Positions 37,387 to 45,179 of a stretch of 64,000 bases of DNA are shown piece by piece. A model generated the notes under the pieces. That model was given only the letters and a program-made list of their open reading frames with translations. It did not search any database and was not told the origin of the DNA. Location: positions 124,001-188,000 of the forward strand of contig JAJEGY010000009.1 of assembly GCA_022819585.1 (NCBI GenBank). The letters are read 5' to 3'. The translations under genes were made by a program, and so were the position numbers. Position 1 is the first letter of the stretch. Each line of letters opens with the position of its first letter. This stretch comes from Dehalococcoidia bacterium (lineage in GTDB: Bacteria > Chloroflexota > Dehalococcoidia > Lucifugimonadales > Lucifugimonadaceae).

Positions 37387-38090
37387 TGTTAACACATTTG
37401 GCCCCGGATCGACGGATCTGGGCATTTTACCAAGCCTGCAATGGCAAGAGGAACAACGACCAGTACGTTGACGGCACAAACGGACAACATCAAAGCCACC
37501 GAAACCATCGGTGTCCGCACCGGGGGAGCAATCCGCCCGGCATTGATCGCGTCCAGCCCAAGGCGTAGGCAACGTCGCCTCCACTCGCAAGAGTTGCCAT
37601 CCGCAGGTCGCGCGGGAAGCGGTTTTCCCAGAATGGACCGTCGCGTCGCCCGATGGGGGCCTCGCAACACGAGCCATACGGCCCAGCCCGGGCCGTCGAG
37701 GGCGGTCAGTTATCCGTGGACGCGTAACGTCGATCCCGTATCGTTGCACGGGAGAGACCACGGCGTGAGCTGGAGTCCAAGCCAGTGATTGACACCGCCC
37801 CACAAAACAAAAGGTTGACCAACAGGTCGACCGCGGGCGAGGGTCATGTCGTACGTCATGGCGACGTGCGACGCGTGCGGAAGGTACATGTCGGCTGCCC
37901 GGCATCCCGAACCCTCCGGGGCCAACCCCCGGCGCACAACTCATCGCGATACACGCGCCGGACCGAGACTGTTAGATACAGGCTCACCCGAAAACCAACA
38001 ACCAAGCCTTTGCCACAACCAGTGGCAAAGGCGCAAACCCAAGAACCGAGAAATCGGCAAAGCAAAGAGGGGCCAAAGCCCCCGATTAAA
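37387..38090 (+). ncRNA. Candidate large structured non-coding RNA (about 690 nt)
   Basis: No credible protein is encoded on either strand. On the plus strand many strong hairpins follow a promoter: CACCG/CGGTG (37497-37513), CCGGG/CCCGG (37520-37540), AGGCG/CGCCT (37561-37580), ACGGCCC/GGGCCGT (37678-37696), CCCGT/ACGGG (37735-37752), GGTTGACC-aaca-GGTCGACC (37813-37832, one G-T pair), a 10-bp GTCGTACGTC/GACGTGCGAC (37848-37872), an 11-bp GCCTTTGCCAC/GTGGCAAAGGC (38006-38032) and CCGA-GAAA-TCGG (38046-38057). TTTGGCCCC (37397-37405) is exactly complementary to GGGGCCAAA (38069-38077), a possible closing helix. tmRNA is elsewhere (54165) and RNase P signatures were not found. It could be OLE, GOLLD, ROOL, or a new class. 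Confidence 0.55.
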
Positions 38091-38157
38091 CGCGCCTAAC
38101 CAAAACACACATCCCCTTCATCCCGTCCATCCATGCAAATTCACAAACAACCAACAC

Positions 38158-38224
38158 CCCAAACAACCAGAACCAAATCCCAAGAATCCCACAAAACCCC
38201 CAAAAATCCCCGTTCAGACAACCC
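38158..38224. repeat. Family D direct repeat, copy 3
   Basis: CCCAAACAACCAGAACCAAA, TCCCAAGAATCCCACAAAAC, then CCCAAAAATCCCCGTTCAGA. Together with copy 2 it brackets the large RNA candidate. Confidence 0.8.
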
Positions 38225-38275
38225 ATCATTAAAATCAATCCCCACCATCCACATCACAGTTCCCGCGGAGCACCC

Positions 38276-39271
38276 ATGAAAAAAGCCCAAAAACGCGCAC
38301 TGATAACCGACTACGTCTGGCCAAACATCGACGTCGAATCCGAAGTCCTCAGAGCCGCAGGCGTCGAACCCATCGTCGCACCCGACACCTCGGAACAAAC
38401 CCTCGCAGAACTAGCCACCGACGCCGACATCATAATGTTCTGCTTCGCACAAGTCACCGGCAACGTCCTCAGAGCCGCCGAAAAATGCATGGTCGCTTCA
38501 CGATACGGCATCGGCGTCGACAACATCGACATCCCAACCGCTACCGATCTCGGCATCGTCGTCACAAACGTCCCCGACTACTGCATGGACGAAGTCACCG
38601 ACCACGCAATCGGCATGATCCTGGCCCTCAACCGACGCCTCGGCCCCCACGACGCCCAAGTCAAACGAGGCGGCTGGCACGACGTAGTCCTCGACCAGCC
38701 AATGCACCGAACCCGCGGCGCCACCCTAGGCATCCTCGGATACGGACGCATCGGACGCGCCATCGCCGAAAAAGCCGCCAGCTTCGGTATGAACCTCATC
38801 GCATATGACCCTCTCATCGAACCCGGCCAAACCATAGACAACACCGAAATCACAACCTTCGAAGACGTCCTACGCCGATCCCACTTCATCACCGTCCACA
38901 CCCCCCTAACCCCCGAAACCGAAGGCATGATCGGCCCTGACCAACTAGCCATGATGATGCCCGGCTCAATCATCGTCAACTGCGCCCGAGGCGGAATCAT
39001 CCAAGAACAAGCCCTAGCCGACGCCCTAAACTCCGGCCACCTAGCAGGAGCCGGCCTAGACGTTCTAGAACCAGCACCACCGCCAAACGACCACCCTCTC
39101 CTAACAGCCCCCAACATCATCATCACCCCACACACCGCCTTCTTCTCCCAAGCCTCCACCATAGAGCTAGAACGCCGAACCGCCCAAGAAGCCCTCCGAG
39201 TCCTAAACGGCAACACCCCCCAAAACCTAATCAACCCCCAAGTCCTAGGAAACAGCCGAGTAGGCATCTAA
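38276..39271 (+). CDS. D-isomer-specific 2-hydroxyacid dehydrogenase
   Basis: 331 residues. Family layout: N-terminal substrate domain with VVASRYGIGVDNIDIPTATD, then VTNVPDYCMDEVTDHAIGMI, the NAD motif GATLGILGYGRIGRAIAEKA (G-x-G-x-x-G, about residues 142-161), catalytic Arg in IVNCARGGIIQEQAL, Glu in GLDVLEPAPPPNDHPL and His in NIIITPHTAFFSQAS. Members reduce 2-keto acids to D-2-hydroxyacids or oxidise phosphoglycerate. GCGGAG lies about 8 nt before the start. It is separated from the corrinoid operon by the minus-strand defence island. The C-rich plus strand is the same as in the operon upstream. Confidence 0.92.
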   Translation: MKKAQKRALITDYVWPNIDVESEVLRAAGVEPIVAPDTSEQTLAELATDADIIMFCFAQVTGNVLRAAEKCMVASRYGIGVDNIDIPTATDLGIVVTNVPDYCMDEVTDHAIGMILALNRRLGPHDAQVKRGGWHDVVLDQPMHRTRGATLGILGYGRIGRAIAEKAASFGMNLIAYDPLIEPGQTIDNTEITTFEDVLRRSHFITVHTPLTPETEGMIGPDQLAMMMPGSIIVNCARGGIIQEQALADALNSGHLAGAGLDVLEPAPPPNDHPLLTAPNIIITPHTAFFSQASTIELERRTAQEALRVLNGNTPQNLINPQVLGNSRVGI

Positions 39272-39336
39272 ACCCAAACGCATCAATTACGACATACAAT
39301 GATGACCATATCGATGCAACCAAAAGGAGACTCGCT

Positions 39337-39543
39337 ATGAGAACAACCGTGAACGTCGATGAAGAACTCGTCGACAAGGCGCGGAAAAGCACCGGGATCG
39401 ACGGCATTTCGGCATTGATGACAGCCGGTCTAACCGCTCTCGTTCAGCGCGAAGCGGCGCGGCGTTTGGCTAAACTCGGCGGCACCATGCCGGACCTAGA
39501 AGTGCCCCCTCGACGGCGCCCGTGGCTCAAAGACGGTGAGTAA
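39337..39543 (+). CDS. VapB-type antitoxin
   Basis: 68 residues. MRTTVNVDEELVDKARKSTG is the MetJ/RHH-like start of VapB antitoxins, with T-x-x-x-D-x-x-L-x-x-x-A and GISALMTAGLTALVQREAAR as helix 2. The tail (LGGTMPDLEVPPRRRPWLKD) would bind the toxin. The stop TAA overlaps the toxin start by one base (39543). AAGGAG precedes the start. Confidence 0.88.
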   Translation: MRTTVNVDEELVDKARKSTGIDGISALMTAGLTALVQREAARRLAKLGGTMPDLEVPPRRRPWLKDGE

Positions 39544-39917
39544 TGGTGTTGATTGACACTGTGGTTTGGATCGATCATTTCCACAGCAATAACGAGCACT
39601 TGGCGATGCTGTTAGAAAACGAACAGGTTTTGATCCATCCGATGGTTATCGGTGAGTTGGCGATGGGCAATTTGGCAAACAGACATCAAACCCTCGAGGA
39701 TTTCGCAAAGCTGCCAGAAATTTCCGTGGCGACGCACCAAGAAGTGATTTTCTTTGTCGATGCTAACCGTCTGATGGGAACAGGCATCAGCTACGTCGAC
39801 GCCAATCTTCTGGCTTCAGTAATCGCACACAGTGATGCCGAATTGTGGTCTCGCGATCGACGATTAATCGAAGCGGCATCCAAGTTTGATGTCGCCCACA
39901 GACCCGTCGAACCCTAA
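39543..39917 (+). CDS. VapC-type PIN toxin
   Basis: 124 residues. MVLIDTVVWIDHFHSNNEHL gives the first Asp plus the D-T-S/V-V-W-I-D-x-x of PIN toxins; VLIHPMVIGELAMGN has the Glu; GISYVDANLLASVIAH has the Asp pair; and ELWSRDRRLIEAA is the fourth acidic site. Full length, with all the acidic residues present, so it looks functional, unlike the remnant at 30182. Cotranscribed with VapB. Confidence 0.9.
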   Translation: MVLIDTVVWIDHFHSNNEHLAMLLENEQVLIHPMVIGELAMGNLANRHQTLEDFAKLPEISVATHQEVIFFVDANRLMGTGISYVDANLLASVIAHSDAELWSRDRRLIEAASKFDVAHRPVEP

Positions 39918-39936
39918 GTGGCGAAAGCGCAAACCA

Positions 39937-40722
39937 CTAACACCACCCCCAAACCCCAGCCGCGCACCTGCCCATAACCCACTCCAACTCACCATCACCC
40001 GAAAACGCCGAATGCTCCATTACTCCCCGTAGCGCATTCCCATAACCCTCACGACCAGCCGCCGGAGGAAAATCACTCCCCCACATCATCCGCTCAACAC
40101 CAAAAGCATCCTTAGCCATCTCAAACAAAGGAGGAACATCCTCAAACCGAACCTCAGGCAACAACCGAGCCGGACGCTTGGCGATCTCCCCCAACCCCGG
40201 AACCTTGATCGTAGTATTCCTCCGCTCAGCAAGCCCCAACGCCCTCGAATAGTCCTCCTCCCAAGGCGATTTGGCAGCGGCAATACCAGCAAGATGCTCG
40301 ATCACAACCTGCGTATCCGGACAAGCATCCATAACCCGAGCAAACTCATCCGAAGCAAACCGAGCCGGATCACCCTGGCAAGAAACAACCAGCCCCAACT
40401 CCCCTGCCCTCTTCCACATATCAAACCGACCAGCATTCACAAACTCCCCATCCGGCGCAAACCTCACCCCCGCAGCCCCACGCTCCGCCAATCTCGTCAA
40501 ATCACCCAAAGGATCATCCGACTCCGGATCAACAAGAACCACAACCTTGAACCGATCACCCCGCTTAGCCGCCTCCTCAAACAGATACCCATTGTCAAAC
40601 GTCCCGCCATGCTGAATCAGCACCGCCCTATCAACCCCATTCCGATCCATCTGAAACTCAAGCACCTCAATCGGCTCGAACCAGTTATTCCCGGCGTGAG
40701 TGTGTGTATCAATGATTAGCAT
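39937..40722 (-). CDS. Amidohydrolase-family protein (TIM-barrel metal-dependent hydrolase)
   Basis: 261 residues. MLIIDTHTHAGNNWFEPIEV carries the N-terminal H-T-H metal motif; then VLIQHGGTFDNGYLFEEAAK, a His in VVIEHLAGIAA, and VERMMWGSDFPPAAGR with the conserved Asp (W-G-S-D) of the amidohydrolase-2 family. Members hydrolyse or decarboxylate lactones and aromatic acids. It sits alone on the minus strand between VapBC and the symporter. The strand composition is strongly C/A on plus, irrespective of its orientation. Confidence 0.85.
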   Translation of the reverse strand: MLIIDTHTHAGNNWFEPIEVLEFQMDRNGVDRAVLIQHGGTFDNGYLFEEAAKRGDRFKVVVLVDPESDDPLGDLTRLAERGAAGVRFAPDGEFVNAGRFDMWKRAGELGLVVSCQGDPARFASDEFARVMDACPDTQVVIEHLAGIAAAKSPWEEDYSRALGLAERRNTTIKVPGLGEIAKRPARLLPEVRFEDVPPLFEMAKDAFGVERMMWGSDFPPAAGREGYGNALRGVMEHSAFSGDGELEWVMGRCAAGVWGWC

Positions 40723-40860
40723 GGTGTGCCTCCTGACGATGCATCTGATTGGTACCCGAATTAGTCAAAACTAAAATGATTATTGACGTGACCGGCGTTA
40801 TCCCGGCCCACGATCCCATTCCAAAAGAACACAGAATCTAGCCGGATAGCGCGCGTCAAC

Positions 40861-42405
40861 ATGCTGAACCCGTGGGTCTTATCCGTTTTCGCGATCTACT
40901 TCGCCGTTGTTATTGGCATCGCCATTTACCGCTCACGTCAGATGCGGAACATGGCCGACTACGTTCTCGGAGGTCGCCACGTTTCGAGCGTCACAACCGC
41001 GCTAAGCGCCGGATCGTCTGCCACCAGCGGATGGACCATGCTCGTGCTTCCCGCTTTAGCGTTCCAGCACGGTCTCGAAACCATATGGATTATTGTGTCG
41101 ATCGTCGCGATGATGGGTCTCGCATGGATATTCATCGCAAAGCGCCTCCGCCGCTTCACGATCGCAGCAAAAGATTCACTCACGACACCCGAGTTCTTCG
41201 AGCGTAGATTCGGCGATCGCACGGGTACGCTGCGAACCGTTGCTGCATTGATCACAATACTGTTCGTCATCTTTTACGTCAGTTCGGGATTGGTAGCAGG
41301 CGCCAAGTTGCTCGATACGATCTTCGGTTTGAATTACGAGGTTGGAGTGATCGTCACGCTGATCGCGGTATCGTCTTACACCTTTATCGGCGGCTTCCTC
41401 GCGGTGTCTCGCACCGACGTGTTTCAAGCTGTCTTCGTCCTTGCGGGCTTCCTGATCCTCACCTTCACCCTGCTCTTCATCACTGACGGATCTTTCTCCA
41501 GAAGCAGCGTCGAATATCCCGACTTCTGGAATCCCTTCACCAAGCATGAAGGTGAACCGCCACTTCCGGTGTTCCTTCTTTCGATCCCCGGTTGGGGCTT
41601 CGGCGTATTCGGAGCGCAACGCATCCTGCAACGCTTTATGGCCATCGAAAGCGAAACCAAGATCAGCAGCAGCCGGAACATCGGGATCACATGGCTCACT
41701 GCCACCTACTTCTTCAGTATGGCGGTCGGATTGTTGGCACTGCCTGTTCTGATCGAGAACGGCGTACTGGACCAGGTAATCGAAGACCCCGAACGGCTCT
41801 ATTTCGTTCTGACCAACACCCTGTTCCACCCCATAGTAGTCGGGATCCTGCTTGTAGCAGTGATCGCGGCGGTGATGAGCACTGCCGACTCGCAGTTGTT
41901 GCTGGCTTCCGCTGTGGCGACCGACGATCTTCCAATCATTCGCCGCTACAGTTACAGCATTGGCACCGACGCTAGAATGTGGCTCGGGAGATTGTTGCTG
42001 GTCGTGATCGGTGTCTGCGCCGCGCTCTACTCGATCTATCATCCCGAATCGGTGCTTGACCTAGTCGTGTACGCATGGGGCGGTATGGGAGCCGCATTCG
42101 GACCAGTTACCATCCTCGCGCTCTACTGGCGGCGGTTCAACTTCTGGGGGGCGATGGCGGCGATGATTTCAGGCACCGCGATCTCGTCAATCTGGGGCAC
42201 TCTGTCCGGAGGGCCTTACCAGATATTCGACATGAATCTCGCCACACCAGGATTCCTATTGGCCTTCCCGATCGCGATTGCGGCCACATTGTTGACGTCG
42301 AAGCCGTCCAAGGAGGTGACCGAACTTTTCGATCGGGTTAACTCGCAGACGGGAGGTTCGGCGGAGCCATCCTCTGGATCAGCGACCGAGCCTAGTGTCG
42401 CCTAG
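40861..42405 (+). CDS. Sodium/solute symporter (proline-type PutP family)
   Basis: 514 residues, about 13 membrane helices. Key stretches: MADYVLGGRHVSSVTTALSA, GSSATSGWTMLVLPALAFQH (sodium-site helix 1), RFTIAAKDSLTTPEFFERRF, VSSGLVAGAKLLDTIFGLNY, and ILLVAVIAAVMSTADSQLLL (S-T-A-D-S-Q-L, the helix-8 motif). The order matches PutP/PanF transporters. Likely substrate is an amino acid or carboxylate. The C-terminal tail (Ser/Gly/Thr-rich, GGSAEPSSGSATEPS) is disordered. A convergent aldo/keto reductase gene follows. Confidence 0.9.
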   Translation: MLNPWVLSVFAIYFAVVIGIAIYRSRQMRNMADYVLGGRHVSSVTTALSAGSSATSGWTMLVLPALAFQHGLETIWIIVSIVAMMGLAWIFIAKRLRRFTIAAKDSLTTPEFFERRFGDRTGTLRTVAALITILFVIFYVSSGLVAGAKLLDTIFGLNYEVGVIVTLIAVSSYTFIGGFLAVSRTDVFQAVFVLAGFLILTFTLLFITDGSFSRSSVEYPDFWNPFTKHEGEPPLPVFLLSIPGWGFGVFGAQRILQRFMAIESETKISSSRNIGITWLTATYFFSMAVGLLALPVLIENGVLDQVIEDPERLYFVLTNTLFHPIVVGILLVAVIAAVMSTADSQLLLASAVATDDLPIIRRYSYSIGTDARMWLGRLLLVVIGVCAALYSIYHPESVLDLVVYAWGGMGAAFGPVTILALYWRRFNFWGAMAAMISGTAISSIWGTLSGGPYQIFDMNLATPGFLLAFPIAIAATLLTSKPSKEVTELFDRVNSQTGGSAEPSSGSATEPSVA

Positions 42406-42410
42406 GATCG

Positions 42411-43412
42411 TTAAGTCGCAATCTCCATCTCCGGCGTGCCTACTCCGGCACCCTCCGACATCACCAGGTCGTCAATCTCCTGCTTGACCTCCGACGGCAT
42501 CTCCCAATCACCGCCAACATTGTCCTCAACCTCCGACTCGTTCACCATCCCGCACAACGCAACCGTCACCGTCAGATTCGCCAACACCCAAGCAATCGCC
42601 AGCTGAGCAACCGTCTTCCCGTGATCCCCAGCGACCCCCTTCAGCTTCTCAACCACCGCCACATTCTTCGCCAAGTTCTCCGGCCCGAACGATGCCAATC
42701 CGAAGTTCGCTCCATTCGCCCGCCAATCGTCCTCACCGAACGCATGATCTGCCGACCACGCACCCGTCAACAACCCGTGCGCCAACGTCCCATAAGCCAT
42801 GATCCCAATACCGTTCTCCTCAACGAACGGCATCACTCCAGATTCAGGCCGACGATCAAAGATGTGGTACCCAATCTGGTTAGTAACGATCGGACTGTGC
42901 TCACGACACGCCGCCATCATCTCAGGACTGAAGTTGGAAACGCCAGTGTGCAAGATCTTTCCCGCCGCCTTCGCATCCTCCAACGCCCGCATCGGCTCCT
43001 CAAACGACCTCGTATGATCCGGCCAGTGGATCAGGAACAGATCGATATAGTCCGTGTTCAAACGCTCCAGACTCTCATCAATGCTCCGCAGCAAAGTCGC
43101 CCGTTCGCTTACCGACACCGTAGCCGCCGTCCGATCCGGGTTGTCACGCACCCACTCACGACCGCCCTTGGTAACAAGCACGATGTCGTTGCGGAACGGA
43201 GCAATCGCCTTCCCCATCAACTTCTCGCCATATCCCCAGCCGTAAACCGCCGCCGTATCGAACAGACTGATACCTGCATCGTACGACTTCCTCGCCGCCG
43301 CGATCGCTTCATCATCGTCGAAATCCCCATACTGTCCACGTCCCATCGGCCAGCCACCATAGCCGATGACCGAAGAGGCCAAACCTGAATCGCCAAACGT
43401 TCGCCGTCGCAT
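42411..43412 (-). CDS. Aldo/keto reductase
   Basis: 333 residues. MRRRTFGDSGLASSVIGYGG at the N-terminus, then ISLFDTAAVYGWGYGEKLMG (catalytic Asp and Tyr), IVLVTKGGREW (Lys), DYIDLFLIHWPDHTRSFEEP (His), and GILHTGVSNF/PIVTNQIGYH and a late VALCGMVNESEVEDNVGGDW. The C-terminal W-E-M-P is typical. A second, divergent member of the family is at 15344. It is likely an NADP reductase of a sugar or carbonyl compound. The start overlaps no neighbours; 56 nt to the DUF4432 gene stop. Confidence 0.9.
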   Translation of the reverse strand: MRRRTFGDSGLASSVIGYGGWPMGRGQYGDFDDDEAIAAARKSYDAGISLFDTAAVYGWGYGEKLMGKAIAPFRNDIVLVTKGGREWVRDNPDRTAATVSVSERATLLRSIDESLERLNTDYIDLFLIHWPDHTRSFEEPMRALEDAKAAGKILHTGVSNFSPEMMAACREHSPIVTNQIGYHIFDRRPESGVMPFVEENGIGIMAYGTLAHGLLTGAWSADHAFGEDDWRANGANFGLASFGPENLAKNVAVVEKLKGVAGDHGKTVAQLAIAWVLANLTVTVALCGMVNESEVEDNVGGDWEMPSEVKQEIDDLVMSEGAGVGTPEMEIAT

Positions 43413-43468
43413 GTCTACCTCGTGTGCTTGCTAATCTGATCGCGTGTATTCGCTAAATGATATTGTGT

Positions 43469-44551
43469 TCAACCTTGAGTCACGACACCGTCAGAAGAGA
43501 CACGGCTGACATCGCCCTCACCCACGAACGCCGATGCAGTGATCTCTACTGTCAACCGCTCCCCCGCGGCCAACGGCCGTGCCGACCCATTCTCCATCGA
43601 ATGCTTCAACCCGCGGTTGTCCCAACTAGTGCAAGGTTCCAACCCAACGTTGTAGCACCGCCCATACCACGGGTATCCCCAACCACCACCGAGATTCCGC
43701 CAATACCAGAGGTATCTAAACACATCCGATGGGAACGAGACCGCGAACCCCACACTGCTCTCCTTATTGTGGACCGCATACCACCCCTCATCCATCCCGG
43801 TCATATACGCCATATCCAGCGATCGATCCTCCTTCGGTGGCATCTCACGGAAATCGATCTCGCTACCATCCACCGACGGGACCATCGGCCAATCCCCTTC
43901 CCAACCCAGTACCAACTTCTGCGTGTCCACAAACTCCTCAGGATGCGTCAACACCTTGCACTCAGGAACATAGAGCCGACATTTGTCCGACAGAAACGGC
44001 GGCCCGATCGCGATGTGCTCCAACCAAACAATCTCAACATCCTCCTCGCCCTCGTTGATTGCCGTCTTCGACAGCGTAAGCGTCGACGACCCTTCCTCCA
44101 ACGACATCGTCATGTCCACTGCGACCGGCATCCTCACTCCCTTAGTTCGGAAGTTGACCGCGACCCTCTCCGCCGAGTCTTCGACGATCGTCGCATCCCA
44201 AGGCAGATTATTCAGTTCCGCGTGCAACCCGAAATCCGCGCCGTACACCTCATCGGGATATCCGCCGTGCGGCAACGCCGTCTGCCAACCACCCTCGTAG
44301 TAGTCGAGCCACATGCCCTGACTCGAACCGGTAGACGGTACAAACTTCCTCGGATCGCGTACCCCCCACGGCGACCTCCACATGAATTCCGTATCCGTGG
44401 GTTTATGCGCGAACGAGTAGACATCCGCTCCCTTGTCGGCGAGAATCATCACCCGCACCAAGGAGTTCTCCATCACCACCGTCTTCAACCCGCGGTAGGT
44501 CCAGGAATCGGAAATCCGGCATCCGTGCGTTCGTTCGTCGGCGTAATGCAT
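43469..44551 (-). CDS. DUF4432 protein (aldose-epimerase-like)
   Basis: 360 residues. MHYADERTHGCRISDSWTYR, GLKTVVMENSLVRVMILADK and GADVYSFAHKPTDTEFMWRS form the conserved N-terminus of the DUF4432 family, which has the galactose-mutarotase-like beta-sandwich fold. In the middle are LEHIAIGPPFL and FLWYWRNLGGGWGYPWYGRC-like strands (RYLWYWRNLGGGWGYPW). It probably binds a sugar or sugar acid. A paralogue with the same layout is at 51173. It is upstream of and on the same strand as the aldo/keto reductase, a plausible pair of sugar enzymes. Confidence 0.85.
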   Translation of the reverse strand: MHYADERTHGCRISDSWTYRGLKTVVMENSLVRVMILADKGADVYSFAHKPTDTEFMWRSPWGVRDPRKFVPSTGSSQGMWLDYYEGGWQTALPHGGYPDEVYGADFGLHAELNNLPWDATIVEDSAERVAVNFRTKGVRMPVAVDMTMSLEEGSSTLTLSKTAINEGEEDVEIVWLEHIAIGPPFLSDKCRLYVPECKVLTHPEEFVDTQKLVLGWEGDWPMVPSVDGSEIDFREMPPKEDRSLDMAYMTGMDEGWYAVHNKESSVGFAVSFPSDVFRYLWYWRNLGGGWGYPWYGRCYNVGLEPCTSWDNRGLKHSMENGSARPLAAGERLTVEITASAFVGEGDVSRVSSDGVVTQG

Positions 44552-44678
44552 TACGAGCAGCCTCGGCTTTATCTTTAGGTTGAATCGACGGTTAGTAGAT
44601 TATCGCAGAAGCGCCTTGCTACTCTTCGGAAATATGCACCGAGGTCTCGCCACGAACGAATTGATCGGGAGTTGAAAC

Positions 44679-45179
44679 ATGGCCATACGGTGGCGTTGGA
44701 TATCGCTAGTGGTGTTGGCAATCGTTTCATTGGCGAGTGCTTGTAGTTCGGATGACCGACCAGGCCCTGATTCCGTTGCGGACTCTGCCGATCCTGTGGA
44801 GCGTGGCGAGAGGATCTATGGGACGTATTGCGCTACGTGCCATGGTGAATCAGGCGAGGGTCAGCCGCATTGGAACATCCCGAAAAGCGATGGAACTCTG
44901 CCTCCGCCGCCGTTGAACGGAAGCGGTCACACTTGGCACCACGGCGATGGGACGCTCTACAAGCAGGTCAAACTCGGCGGTGGCTATCTAGACCTGCCGG
45001 GCTTTAAATCTGGGATGCCCGCGTTCAGCGATCAACTGTCGCATCAAGAGATCATCGACGTCTTGGCGTATGTCAAAAGCCTGTGGAGCGATCAAGCCAT
45101 CAGAGGCATGTCGATCCGCGAGGCTCAGGCCGAAGTGAGCAAGAACGACCCATTTCCAGTACCTCAGTTTGACCACTGA
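44679..45179 (+). CDS. Lipoprotein monohaem cytochrome c
   Basis: 166 residues. A signal peptide with lipobox LASAC (Cys22) is followed by a class I cytochrome c domain: RGERIYGTYCATCHGESGEG (haem-binding C-A-T-C-H) and a later GMPAFSDQL with the Met ligand, then IIDVLAYVKSLWSDQA. It is anchored outside the membrane and probably carries electrons between a dehydrogenase and the respiratory chain. It converges on the zinc dehydrogenase gene with a 16-nt overlap of the stops. Confidence 0.92.
   Translation: MAIRWRWISLVVLAIVSLASACSSDDRPGPDSVADSADPVERGERIYGTYCATCHGESGEGQPHWNIPKSDGTLPPPPLNGSGHTWHHGDGTLYKQVKLGGGYLDLPGFKSGMPAFSDQLSHQEIIDVLAYVKSLWSDQAIRGMSIREAQAEVSKNDPFPVPQFDH

Noticed and set aside
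37441-37788. 115-codon open frame on the plus strand inside the large RNA candidate
   Set aside because: No ribosome-binding site, unusual composition, and interrupted by the predicted hairpins; it is more likely an accident of the GC-rich RNA.
37300-37944. 214-codon minus-strand frame across the large RNA candidate
   Set aside because: Cys/Arg/Pro/Gly-rich with no recognisable domain, running through a promoter and several RNA stems.
37387-38090. Identity as RNase P RNA or a second tmRNA
   Set aside because: The conserved GAGGAAAGUCC and ACAGAAA-type cores of RNase P were not seen, and tmRNA is already complete at 54165-54514.
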